Source: Kudoa neothunni
Taxonomy: Eukaryota; Cnidaria
Reading direction: 5' to 3'
Assembly (NCBI GenBank): GCA_964304625.1
Contig: OZ199839.1
Location: forward strand, 10,664,001-10,728,000
DNA: 64,000 nt
Under the pieces are notes generated by a model. That model was not told where the DNA came from. It saw nothing but the letters and a program-made list of their open reading frames with translations, and did not search any database. Of this stretch, positions 23,439 through 38,213 are shown one piece after another. Position 1 is the stretch's first letter; the number at the start of each line of letters is the position of its first letter. The translations under genes and the position numbers were made by a program.

Positions 23439-26400
23439 TTACTTTTTAGAGTAGAATTTTTTGTTGATAGTATAGATAAGAAGATTGACATTGACTTTGG
23501 CGCGATCAAACATATAGATAACGGACACGTTTTCGTATTGAAGTTGAAGAAGATCCTCAAAGACCAACTGCATACTATCCATGCTAACACCGAATAATTT
23601 AGCAGCAATCGAAAACACCCCGGGATTGTCAGTTGCATTGATTTCGAATTGAACATTTTTGAATTGGTTGGTAGACAATCCTTCCACCTCGAGCACAACA
23701 CCTTGTTTGTATAATTCGGCAGCATTGTATTTGACCACTTTCTTGGCTTTGTGATGCTTGGACTTTTTGGAGGGATGAACGTTGAGATTGGCCACACAAG
23801 CTTGGATGTATTGCTTGTAGTACTCTTTCTGTTCAGTAAGGTATTTGTCTTTGGCGTTGAGGTTTTCAAGAGCACTTCTCAGACGTAGCAAATCGAATCT
23901 TCTATTTTTTCTGTAAAGACGACGATTTCTGATCTCTTTCGCAACCACCAAAATCAAGCTTTGATAATCATCCGAGTGTGGAATAACACCTAGACTCTCA
24001 AGTTTTTTAGTGTTCCCAATGATAGCTTGTTGTGTTTGTGAAAGAGTGAGAGGTTTGGATGTGGTTTGTTCCATTTTTACTGGAAATTCGTCAATCGAAC
24101 GAAATTCATTTACTGACGCGGATCGCTTGAGCTGGAGGGCGTTGAAACGTAATTCTTCAGTGGGATCGAACACTTTGGTGAGTAAAGATCCGAGGTTATC
24201 GGTGGCTTCAAAGTTCAACAAGTCCACCACATGTTTAATAGTGTCGAGGAATAGACGTTTATTGCTAGCTTCCTCTTGATTCACATCCACTTTTGGTGCA
24301 ATAAGTGCCAAAGTGATGTTGGTATTGATGACCTCTTCGTTTATTTGTTCTTCCGAAAGTGTTTCGTTGGTTTTCCTATGTTCAACCAATTCGGAAGGAG
24401 AGGGCAATTCACCAATCTCATCCATAATCACACAGATAGGATCATCTTTGGGTACGTTGTTATCTTGGATGTAGTCTTTGACAAGTGTGTGCACTTCAAC
24501 AATTTGGCCTATAGTAAGATTGAGTTCAGGTCTACTGATAGCGGTTTGATCGGTGAACTCATCAATATTGAAATGAGATTCCAAATCATCCACACGCATA
24601 CACTCATCGAACCAGTTTGTGATTTTGGTCCAAGTGGAAGCCATATATTCGTTCAACGAAAACATTGGATTATCGGTTGAAGCACCAACAGCAAAGTTGT
24701 GCGATGCAGAGCGTTGAATAACCACTGATATGGATGCGAGGTTTTTGCGCTTTTCGGCCGAAATCTCAGACGATGACAACATATTGAAAGTGTCCGGTGA
24801 CACAACGGCAGGATTGATCAAACGATAGTACAGCAGATTGCCAACAATCTTGTGATAGCTACTTTCTAGTTCATCGGGGAAACGTTTCTTCAGAGAATCG
24901 TACAAAGTACGGGCCAAATAACGAATACCATATGGGATTTTTGAGGCGGATCCAGTGATAGCATCAATAAACTTAGAACACACACTCTTCATATTGGAGA
25001 TATTCACCGACAGTCTCTTTTTCACTTCATCATACGACATTGCGGTGTTGCTATCAACATCGTAAGGATAGCCAGACGCTTGACCGGTTTCGGTTTCAAT
25101 CTGACTGATCCACTGTTTGTAGATATCCAATGGGTTGGTGTTGATATTATATTTGTTGTTGATCACATCTTTCACACAATCAGATATGATGTCTTCCAAC
25201 CAAGTTTGTGCCTTGGAGTTTCTATAAAAGTGGACAGCAATCTTCAAGATAAGTGGATCGCCTTTGATGAATTCATTGATGGTGTGTATTTTGGTCTCAA
25301 TCTCAACCACCATAGCACACGAGAACATTTTGATGAGTGTGTATTCATCTCGAAGATACGTACCATAGTTGTACAGCGCGTAACAAGTATCTTTGACAAA
25401 TTTGGAGTTGCGGTCACCAAAAAAGGTCATAATCAGATGAGCGGTGTATTCGGGATGCATTTGTAGTATGTAGAACAGAGTGCCCAATTTATCAATGAGT
25501 ATTTGTTTATCTTTGGTGATGGTTGGTAGGAATTGACTGCTTAATTTTCTTGATTTGCCTTGACTGTGTGTAAGTACATCCTGGATTTTGAGTTTGTTCT
25601 TCACCAACAACCCAATGCGTACATCAATTTCTTTGTTTTCGGCTTCCTTTTCGTTCACAGCTTTAATCATAGATACCACTGAATTTCTCAAATGTTCCAA
25701 TTCTTTTTCTTCTTTCAGATCGTTTGCATCAAAGTCCAACAAACGAACAAATCTACAAACAGTACTGCATGGTGGATTTTCAGAATGGACGAGATTGTGA
25801 TAGTCACGGTGAGCCAAATTCGCTCGAATAGCACTCTGCAATGAAATAATTGCATCCATATTCTTTCTTAGATAGTCAAAGTGGTGCATAAAAGGTTGGC
25901 GAGCAAGCAACACTCTAGCAAATTGTTGCAAATACTCAATCTCACTGGAATGGTCTTGGTTGAATTGGTTGACCTTTCTGTACATTTTCATCACACTCAA
26001 CGTTCTAAACAATGATTGTAGTAACACTATAAGAGGTCGTTGGATGTAGCTCAAGTGAAGTTTGTGGGTTCGATAGAATGCTTGAATGAGTGTGATCGAT
26101 GGTGAATTGGCCTGTAGATAGAGTTCGTTGTTGTGATGAGCTGTGATATCGTTCACAATATCGCTAATGTGTTCTTTGTTGATGTAACCATGGGCCGGTT
26201 GGAGCTCAGGTACTTCGAACCACAAAAACTTTTTGTCGTTGTGGTTGTAATAGAAGCGTTGGTTGCCCATTGCGGATAGTTTGTGGTCGGTCCATCCATT
26301 CCAATCAACGAAATTTTGGTTGGTCACAATTTTGCAAATGTTGTCAGCGTACAAATCTCTGCACGCTTCGACCAAACCGCCCAAACCAAGTTCACTAAGG

Positions 26401-28123
26401 TGTTTATACACCACCTCACTATTAACCACATCGTTCTGAGACATCACATGTTGATTCAATGCTTCGATTGTGTCCAATAGGTGTTTTGCTTCTGCCACAG
26501 CTTTGTTGCAATCAACTATGCATGCTTCCACTTCGTCGAACCACAAAACTGCATTAGGATCGTCGGTCTCCTTCTTCTTTTTCTCGAGACGATGTTGTAT
26601 CCACTGGATGTAAGAGTCGGCCAATTTAGGATCAAAGCCAGCCAACTCCACCTTGAATTGATCTATATATTTCAACAGGGTGTCCGGTGTGAGTTGATGA
26701 ATAGCTGAATTGAGAGCGGTAACAAAATTAACTATTCTTTTCCGTAACTCAGCTTCAGTATTACCCTGAGAAACCAACTCATTCACTAACCCAATGTCAA
26801 ATACATAATCATCCGGCTGTTGTTTCACATATTTATGGAAACGTTTCATGTACAGATCACGATTGTCATACAACACTCCAATTGCATTCAAATCACGAGA
26901 CACCAAACAATCGATAAATTTCTCCTCATTCTTTGCTCGAGCATTCTGAGTGAGCTCAAACAATAGATGATTGAGGTTGATCTCTGAAAGTGTTCTCTGA
27001 ATTTCTTTCTGAGTGAGCATTCGATCATAAACATCCTCTTGTTCTTTGTCTTCTCCACTTGGATGCTCTTTGTTGGCGCGTTCAATTTTCTTCGCGCGTT
27101 CATGTTTCAGATCTCTCATGTAATCATCACCGTGTTCGTCATGCACACCAAAAAGCTGAGCAGGAACGCTTTTCATTCGTTCCAACAATAGATTTGTATC
27201 GTTAATATCGAGTGCTTCGTTAATAAGAAGAATAGCAGCATGAAGTGCTGCATCATCTTCTGACAACTCCGAAGCCAATATTCCTCCTATTTTACTGAAT
27301 GCAGGCATTTGAACACCGTATTTTTTCAGCGATTCAGAAACTTTTTTAAGTTCATCATCTAATCAAGTCAACCAGCCGCTATTACAATACTATGACAAAT
27401 GATGAGTAATACCTGAAAATTGAACTTTTCCCATAAGATCTTGAATCGGATGGGCTTTTCCTAACTTGTACAAATACATACTCAATGCGTGGATACAATA
27501 GATCAATTTGGGCATGTTTTTCATATCATAGATGTCGGTGGTTTCGGGAAAGAAAACCTACACAATTAATTTGAACTAATGCATCATGAGTATTGTGATC
27601 AGATATACTTTGGGAAATCCAATATGGGATAGTGACTTCAAAAAATTCATGATATTGTCGGTGTATTTGTAATGAAGTCCTTTTTTCTACAATCATCAGA
27701 GATTATCCATTAGAATAAATAACGCGCATAAATCATGACGAAAAGGTACTTTGAACATCTCATAGTTGATATCATAGATTTTTTTTTCGGTAATCAATTC
27801 GGGGGCGTAAAAATTGGCTAATCTCGCCAAAACAACTCCATTACGTAAACTCTCCTCCAACTCGCTCGATGAAGGCAATTCGATGTGTAAATTGTGCTCA
27901 AACCATCTATAATCACACAATTTGGATCAAAAACCACATTCACAACACCAGTCGGTATGTACTTTTTTGCCTCTTCCAACCGGCACAAATATTCGTATGC
28001 AGTTTGAAGATGACGTTGCTCATCCATCTTTTCGGATGACAACCCTTTCTCTAAACAAATCAATAATCATCAACCCACTCACAAAACACCAGCATCAAAT
28101 ATGTAAAGCCTACCTGACGACAT
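23439..28123 (-). CDS. IQGAP scaffold protein
   Basis: IQGAPs link Rho-family GTPases and calmodulin to actin. Exons (minus): 28123-28114, 28050-27963, 27906-27750, 27686-27609, 27557-27413, 27358-23439; introns 51-63 nt, all phases consistent, 1465 residues. Domains: calponin-homology at about 25-150 (AYEYLCRLEEAKKW, LEESLRNGVVLARLANF, KKIYD, YCIHALSMYL); the family signature MPAFSKIGGILASELS at 177; a WW-like segment at about 515-550 (FYYN then W..P); three IQ-type helices at about 580-685; the GAP-related domain at about 805-1130 (IPYGIRYLAR, GNLLYYRLINPAVVSPD); and the RasGAP C-terminal domain at about 1295-1465, ending DRAKVNVNLLIYTINKKFY. Vertebrate IQGAP1 is about 1650 residues, so the middle is shorter here. 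Five introns lie in the first 770 bp and none in the final 3.9 kb. Long plus-strand ORFs inside are antisense shadows. Confidence 0.97.
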
Positions 28124-29453
28124 CGCTAAACACTACTACTACCTAGAATTAACACCCTAAGATACGAGAGAATTATCCCCACTTGTTATTAGTCTTAAGT
28201 TACTGCTCAATCGATAGTGTTAACTCACTAAAATGTAACGCTACACAGCCACCTAAATGCTTCCTAAATTTTTATTTATCTTGAGACTGGATTTTTAGGT
28301 GCCACGGTTTCAAAAATTAGTAATCTTTCCTGATTGGAATTAACTCATTAATCCCCGAAGTTACACTCGTATAATGGCGCTTAATCGCTCTTATATATTA
28401 TCTTAGGATTGGACGGGTTTGGGCGAAGTTCGGTGATTGTTTGCGGTAGCATATTTTCCCTGTGATCTTTTTATTTTATAATCATACCATAACAACAAGC
28501 CAATATAATGACATACCATATTGGTCAGATTAAGTATGGGGATTATTTCATATTTGTTCATATTTCACTCAACAATAGGTTTATATTAATTCAAATTTCA
28601 ATAATCCCTATTTTAGGGTATCACCACACCCTTAAGTGGTTCTTCTTTCTCCGATTGCTGACAAAATACAAATTTTTGGTATGATCCAATCAAAGTTGGT
28701 TTAAACAAAGTAAATCCTGTAGTTGGTCCCTGTTTATGGCACCACATTAAATTCAACCAAACTCTAATCTCAAACCATCATGGTGCCATACTGATTTTAA
28801 TTCATTTCACCTAATCAACTCCAGCTATACAACTGGAGTGATTAATAAAGTACGTTCGCACTTTATTATGATTAGCCCCAACAAAGCCCCGATAGAAGTA
28901 CGCTATTGGTTTAGCTGTGCTTCTATTTTTATATCCCATTGAATTTATTAGTAATTCTAACATCGATTATATATCTTTTAAGTGATTAGTTTATTTGGTT
29001 CGCCTACTTTCGAACTCTATTCAACTATAAAAAATGTAATAATCGTGTGAAAATAATAGTCTGTTTGGTCTCCGAAACTCCTCGATCTATTCGAATATCA
29101 AATATTTGATATGATCAGCCATAGCTAGTCAATAGAGATATTGTAAATTCTAATGTCTTTTTGTGGTCGATGATTATATCGCGTACTTTTTAACTAGTAC
29201 AGGGTTAATTCTCCAATCATAAACATTTGCACAGTCCGGCAATCAATTTAGTATTTAATGGAGTTGTTTGTGCGAACTAATTTCAAATAGGTGTAAAGTA
29301 GATTTTCAACAGTGCAAATCAGTACTAAGTTTATGTTATTTTCTCACCCCAGTATTACAGTAATATCGTAGAGGACATGTTTTATATTGGATCGAAGTTA
29401 GAACAACTTGTTTTTTTTGGTTAATATTAAATTTTTTAACAAAAATCACTAGA
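28124..29453. other. Spacer upstream of IQGAP with several hairpins
   Basis: No coding gene recognised. The likely IQGAP promoter lies at the left side. It contains the hairpin cluster at 28735-28926 and an 18-bp perfect palindrome (ATATCAAATATTTGATAT) at about 29096-29113. Confidence 0.5.
28735..28926. repeat. Cluster of four inverted-repeat hairpins
   Basis: Stems in order: TATGGCACCA (28735-28744) with TGGTGCCATA (28781-28790); TAATC plus ACTCCAG (28812-28824, one bulged A) with CTGGAGTGATTA (28833-28844), loop 8 nt; AATAAAGT (28844-28851) with ACTTTATT (28860-28867), loop 8 nt; ATAGAAG (28892-28898) with CTTCTAT (28920-28926). The first two contain G/C-rich stems that are unlikely by chance in this composition. 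No function is known. Confidence 0.6.
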
Positions 29454-30493
29454 GTACGGTATAGCGACGAAAGTGGGTGATTATCTTACCTCTTCGCCCC
29501 GTTCAAAAATGGAATATTCTACGGTCGAAATTGAAGATATCCTTATAGAAGACACGTTCGATCCAAAAAAGGATCAACCCAAATTAGTATTCTTATTGCG
29601 GAGATTTGGTTTACTGTCAAAAATTCGCTCATGTGAATCTTGCCATTCGGATACGCTACTCAGACCAGAAAACAATATTGACTCATTTATATTCCGCTGT
29701 TATAAATGTAATCAAAAACATCGCTCAGAAAAGGCACGTTTTTTGAAGGGCCAGAACTTACGTTATGGCAAATCTTTTATCTAATTTTGCAGACGTCAAC
29801 GATTTATATTTGAATTACGATACAATTATGAGGCAATTGAAGATCTACTCAAGAGAAACAGTTTGCAACTGGAAGAATCATATACGTGAAATCTACATGG
29901 AATATCTTAATATCAAAAGTCCTTCAATTGGTGGTTCAAGTATTATTGTGCAAATTGATGAATCCCAACTATGCAAGCGTAAATACCATCGCGGTAAGAT
30001 GCTTGTGAATCAAAATGTGTGAGAAGTTGGAGGAATCGATAAAGATGGAAACATATTTCAAGTTTTAATTGAAGTTAGAAATCGAGGCACATTGGAGACG
30101 ATTATCTCTCAATATGTCCTAATTGGGTCCACCATCTGGACCGATTTGTGGGGTGGCTACAATAATCTAAACATGTTGGGCTATCATCATGATAAGGTTA
30201 ACCATAGTATTGAATTTAAAACGTCCGATGGAGTCCATACGAACAGAATTGAGGCCATTTGGGGCGCCATCAAGCGCAAGTTCCGTTATATTACAAACAA
30301 AAAATCGAAATTAATGGGTTCCTACTTGGCAGATTAAATGTTTAAAAAAACATTTAAAAATAATAGGCTTTCAAAATATATATTTGTTATTCACCAAATT
30401 TATTTACATTGATAAATATGTGTTTTTTTGTGTGTTACGAACTTAGGGCAGAATATTCACGAAATGTAACAACTCTTGTCGCTATACCGTACT
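29454..30493 (+). mobile_element. Merlin-superfamily DNA transposon
   Basis: The TIR AGTACGGTATAGCGAC at 29454 is matched in inverted orientation by the end at 30493. A transposase with an IS1595/ISXO2-like DDE domain lies between. The flanking 8-9 bp do not match clearly, so a target duplication was not confirmed. Length is 1040 bp. Confidence 0.88.
29509..30337 (+). pseudogene. Merlin transposase (ISXO2-like DDE), one frameshift and one stop
   Basis: A zinc-ribbon-like N-terminus (CESCHSD, then CYKCNQKH) is followed by the DDE core. The first Asp is in VQIDES, the second in WTDLWGGYNN, and the Glu in NRIEAIWGAIKRKF, so the catalytic triad is present. The first ORF ends at 29784 and the second, in another frame, is open from 29765, so a one-base shift lies near 29770. 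An in-frame TGA at 30020-30022 interrupts the stretch just before VGGIDKDG. The copy is therefore recently inactivated or contains sequence errors. Confidence 0.88.
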
Positions 30494-30609
30494 TTAGCCA
30501 TTTCATAACCAAATAATGCATTTATTTGTAAAGCTGCTCTTTATTTGACGACAAATCAAAATCCGTTTGATTTAGTTAAAAATATATCACTAATGGACGT
30601 ATTTCATGC

Positions 30610-32656
30610 GAGGAGACAAAAGATACCTTAAAATGGATTATAAAGGAATTCGTAAATATGGAGCCGTGGTTAAAATTTAAAAGGTTGGCAAAAATAACCG
30701 ACAAAGACTATTTATTGTGTATATGCCTAAAGTTTGTATTTCTTTTTTGAACCCCAAAACTAGATTAATTCCACATATTATAACAAGAGGTAGTGATTTT
30801 CGACGACTATTTTTAAAAAATTCGACAATTAAAATAGACGCCTATTATCAAAATTGACGCATGCGGAACAAAAAACTTGATTATCAAACTCAATGACAAT
30901 GAAATAAACATAAATATAATATTTAAAGCATTTTCATTAGTTCAAATACTAGATTCACCTTATAACTTTTGAGAGAATGCTATAATTTTGAGAAACATCT
31001 TTCCAAGACTATAAGTGATAGCGATATATGCACCAAATCTTGGTCTACCCTCGACAATATGGAGTACTTTGATTTTTTTATTCCCTAAAATCCAGGACTT
31101 ATCATTTGGTCAATTCTATGGAGTGTAAGTTTCAACAAATCCTGCTGCGAAATTTCTTGTTGATTGACGTTAACAAATTTTGATATATGTATTGGGTCAA
31201 TTTCCTCATTTAAATATGTTTATTATATAATTGTCAATTGGGCTTCTTTTTCTGTCACAATAAAACGAAAAATAGTCGACGAATTATTTCTATTTTAATC
31301 GAAAATTGCGACCTCTAATTATAACTGTTCCAGCGAGAAACAAAAGTCGGCAAATATGACATCATAACCGAAAAAAACAGGATGCTTAGAATATTGGGAA
31401 AATCACATATGTTAAGAATAAGGAAATCTTCGATTGTCTATGTCTATGCTATGAACTATTCGATCATGGAATTGAAGAATTAAATGCTTATTTTCCAAAA
31501 AATTGGTTTCTCATTTATCAGGATTTATCAGAAATGGATAATTGGTTTAAATATAACTGAGCATTATTATAATAACACTACTAACAACCGAGTTGAATCT
31601 ATTAATGCAACCATACGAAATTTGTCGAAACATTTTGTATTATGAATAATGTTTAAGAGTATTTCTCTTTTTTTAAAGAGATATTGAATTGAGAGACAAA
31701 ACCTTATTGTTATAGAATTCATAAAACCGTTTGAATCTACGATTGATAATGAGATATTTATAAACTATCATAATTATCTGACACTTTATTTATCAGCATA
31801 ATCCAAGAAGAATTTAAAAAGTAAAGGAAATTACTTTAGAGGGAAATATCTGTGTTAACAGTTGCAATTGTTTCAAACACAAAGTATTCAAGTTTCCTTA
31901 TTGACACGTTCTATATAAACGAGCAGTCAATATGCTTGATGAACCATTATGCCATTATCGTTAGACTGTTGGACTAAGTGACATGAGAATAACTTTTAAA
32001 ATGTAAATAGTTACAAGTTTTAAGATTTTCCTGATGAAAAAATTGCATAAGTCAAACCTGAGGACTCTATCAAAACCTTTTCATAACGATTTAGACTGTT
32101 TTCCATGTTTATAAAAAAGCTGATGACAATGTCGGCAGAGTTATTCAAATTACCGCTGAAGTTTTTAAAAGAATTGAACGTGTAATTTAGGATCATGGTA
32201 TAAAAATGTTGTCTACTGTAAATGAATCAAGTTATTCATTATTGGTTGTAAATATAGAAAGTATACTAGTAAAATTAATTTGAGAGAAGATAACGCATCC
32301 ATTGAAATCATATCTTCTGATCCTTAAATGAATCGTATTACACAGATAGTTCGTAGCTAAAAATGTTAATTTTATTAATGCAATATAATTTAAATAAAGC
32401 TAATGAATGCACTGAGGAAATGGTAAACCAACCATAATATTACAAATATTAGAGTATGTTATTGTATTTAGCTAAGTAATTGTAAATAAATGTATCACTC
32501 AATCAATCAATCAATCAATCAAACGACAACTAATGATGAATATAAGGTAACTAATTTTAGGTTATCTATAATAATCTTTACAAAGTCAAGTCTGTTGGAA
32601 GACCGAATGGCGGCAAATTAACTACTATTAGACTTCCAAAGAAAAAGAAAAAATAA
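30610..32656 (+). pseudogene. Second MULE transposase fossil
   Basis: Colinear fragments of the same protein type as the element at 3302: EETKDTLKWIIKEF leading to ITDKD (30610-30711), EELNAYFPKNW (about 31460), TTNNRVESINATIRNLSKHF (31577-31637), a SWIM-like finger NSCNCF then FPY-stop-H (31857-31907), and a basic tail SVGRPNGGKLTTIRLPKKKKK-like segment ending at 32656. The frame changes repeatedly, and 30715-31400 is unrecognisable and may hold an insertion. TIRs were not identified. This copy is older than the first. Confidence 0.7.
32499..32523. repeat. (TCAA)n microsatellite
   Basis: Six tandem TCAA units inside the second MULE remnant. Confidence 0.9.
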
Positions 32657-35488
32657 TACTTTAACAAATATTTGATAAAAAATTTCGATTTATGTTTGAA
32701 TTTTAAATAGCTTTCATTACAAAGTGGGGATGATTTTTTCAGTTTGGTCTACTTGGTTTGCATAATTAATAAAACTTATCAATAATTGCAAAATGATGGG
32801 CGTAAGTATCTTACGAAAATGATAACATTTCGCAAAATTAGTTTGTATCAGACCGTAAAATTGACAGATGGACCAATGGTTTCGGGTGCAAATGAAGGTA
32901 TTTTTTACAATTAGCATAAGCTGGTAACGTAAATATGCTAAAATTGTTACAAATGCAGAAATAATTAGTTTTCAACCGATATAAAAATTAGAAGGAAAGA
33001 TTAATGCCAACACACATGAATAAAATTGATTTAAATATTAATTTATACTAATTATTAATATTAGAAGGATGGAATCTAATGTTTTTAACTGCATATTCGA
33101 AATACTTAAGTAAAAAAATTCTATCCGAATAACAAACAGTCTGAGGAGGGATTACAATTATTACGTTCCTAGAAAGCTATTTATATTTGATTGTCTAAAC
33201 GTTTTGAACATATTATGTTTAATTTTTGGTTAAAGTTGAGTTGATTCTCCTAAGCAGTTAAATTCTGTACTAGCCGTTACTTATCTTGAACAAGTAGGGA
33301 ATTAAAGATTTCCTAAAAAACCGTGTTTTCTACTTTCGCTTATTTTATTTTTGTTGTTTCCATCTTCCGGTTTGTAATTTAAAAAAATTTAAGGGGAGGG
33401 TTATTTACAATCCGAAATAAATTAGATAATATCTTTTTCGGTCATCTCAATTATTTTATAAGCAAGTTAAAATTAAAGCATCAATGAAAGATATTATAAG
33501 GGATATACTTGATCCATGGGAACTGGATTTTCTAAAAAATCTAATTGTTGTATCCATTGATATATTAAGTCAGGTTCTATATTATTAAAATAATTTTAAC
33601 AAAGTTTATTGATTGTGGGTATATTTAGTTGTTAATTTCAATTATGTAGTTTGTAGATATAATGATATTAATATTATTGTAGTTGAACTTCAAGGGATAA
33701 ATTATTCTTAGATTGAGAGGTTGTAAGAAGCTTGCCTGGAATTTTTGAAAAATATAATAAAACGTATAATTTAATTTCATAATGAAGTACTAATGCTGTC
33801 GAGGAATTACAACAAATTTAGCTTAATTTTTTTAAAAATATTTTGTTCATCTCTGCTTTATTATTTATTATTATACTTGTATCTCCCAAATAGAGTTTTA
33901 CCTTTTTAACAAATTATTTCCTCTTTATGACTAATCACAGGATGTCTGAAGTTAGCCCATGATATGGACGCTCTAAGCTAAAAACTCGTTTTAAATCTCT
34001 CTTCTAGACACGGAACAAACTTTATCTTCGAAAATTGACACATTATTAAGATTAACCTCATCCAATTTTATTTATAGTATGGTGTAGTTATATCCAAATA
34101 GTTAAAAAAATTAGCAGAATTAACACAACTCAATTTATAATTTCACTAATGGTAACAGGATAGTTTTAATGAGAGGATATCTCATTTATTGACCATTCTT
34201 AAATTAACTCGTGACCTATGAGACCAACACTGCTCATGAATCCCAAATTTTTTCCGTGTGAACTCTTACTAATTTTGTAGAATATTGTTATATTATTTTC
34301 CAAAGATCGTTTTTAATGAATCATGATGAATTTTGTCAATCATAAAATAGAATCAAAATCAGTATCTAACCACTATTTATATTTAATTGTTATATTAAAT
34401 CAAACTTTCTCCCAATGATGAAATTAATTCGGTCATCTTGTATTAAACCTTATACATATCAGAAATAAGTACGAGATAGAAATCGCGATAAATATGAGGT
34501 TTATTAGCCTATGCCCGCAAACTCTTGAATAATATGAAAATAACTAGGCTTACTTTAAGTTCAAATGACTTTCATCGTTATCAGGTATGTATTCAATATT
34601 AATAAAAGATTTTATACATTATGGTTGTATCCAAAAATTTCCGTATAATCGATAATCCCAATATATTATAAAATAACTAATTTATAAGTTACTTTTTTAT
34701 TGAAATTTTTAATTTTAATTTCATAAAATAATTCTTCTGTAGTTATAGAGATAGTTTCCACCCTTTTCTTATGTATAGGATATGAACAAATAAAAGTACT
34801 TAAAATTGATAGCCTACTCTATCATTCTATTTCTTGCTCTTAATCAATAATCAATAAGTTTAATGAATGAATTTAATTCTCCACACCATTCTTCCTAAAT
34901 TATATCTACATTTGTTCCAATCTTTTTATCATGACGAAAAAAGATGGAAAGAAAATAGAGTACAATTGGTTGCACATGTTAACTTCTAACAACGACATTA
35001 TAAACCCTCATTAAAACAACCGCTGCTATTTAATTAAAATTTAATGACTCCTGCCGGTTTAATGACGCAAATTTAATGGATACTACATAAAATCAGGCAT
35101 TCAAACAGATTCCAAATTGATTATACCAAATAAAGCCACATATACTTTACTATAACGAAAAATTAAGAACGGCGGCAGGCAGATTCAGCATGTGACGACA
35201 ATAAGAGCTATTATTATTATGACATGCTGCCTCACCTCCAAGTCGTAAAAGAATTATATCAACCAACTTCATTAATTAATATTTGAAATAAAAGTTTCTT
35301 GTTTACTTCTACCATTTATATAAAAAGTACAAGAAATTTAACTGAAAAAGCAAGGACGAGTTGCAATAACAACAAATAGCAAAATGCATATAAACGCTAT
35401 GTCAAGTGGATAAAGTAGCCATGATAGTAATAAAATCAAAAAGATGGGTTATCAACAAAGCCACAAGCGGAGTGATGTAAAAATGAAT
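32657..35488. other. Gene-free spacer downstream of Groucho
   Basis: AT-rich with no recognisable gene or bounded element. One ORF (32717-32917, minus) has no domain. Confidence 0.5.

Positions 35489-38213
<2,725 letters not shown>

Noticed and set aside
24010-26708. Long plus-strand ORFs across the IQGAP region
   Set aside because: They lie antisense to the conserved 3.9-kb IQGAP exon and show no family features of their own.
32499-32523. CRISPR-like or other spaced repeat array
   Set aside because: It is a plain tandem tetranucleotide; no spaced repeat array was found anywhere in the window.
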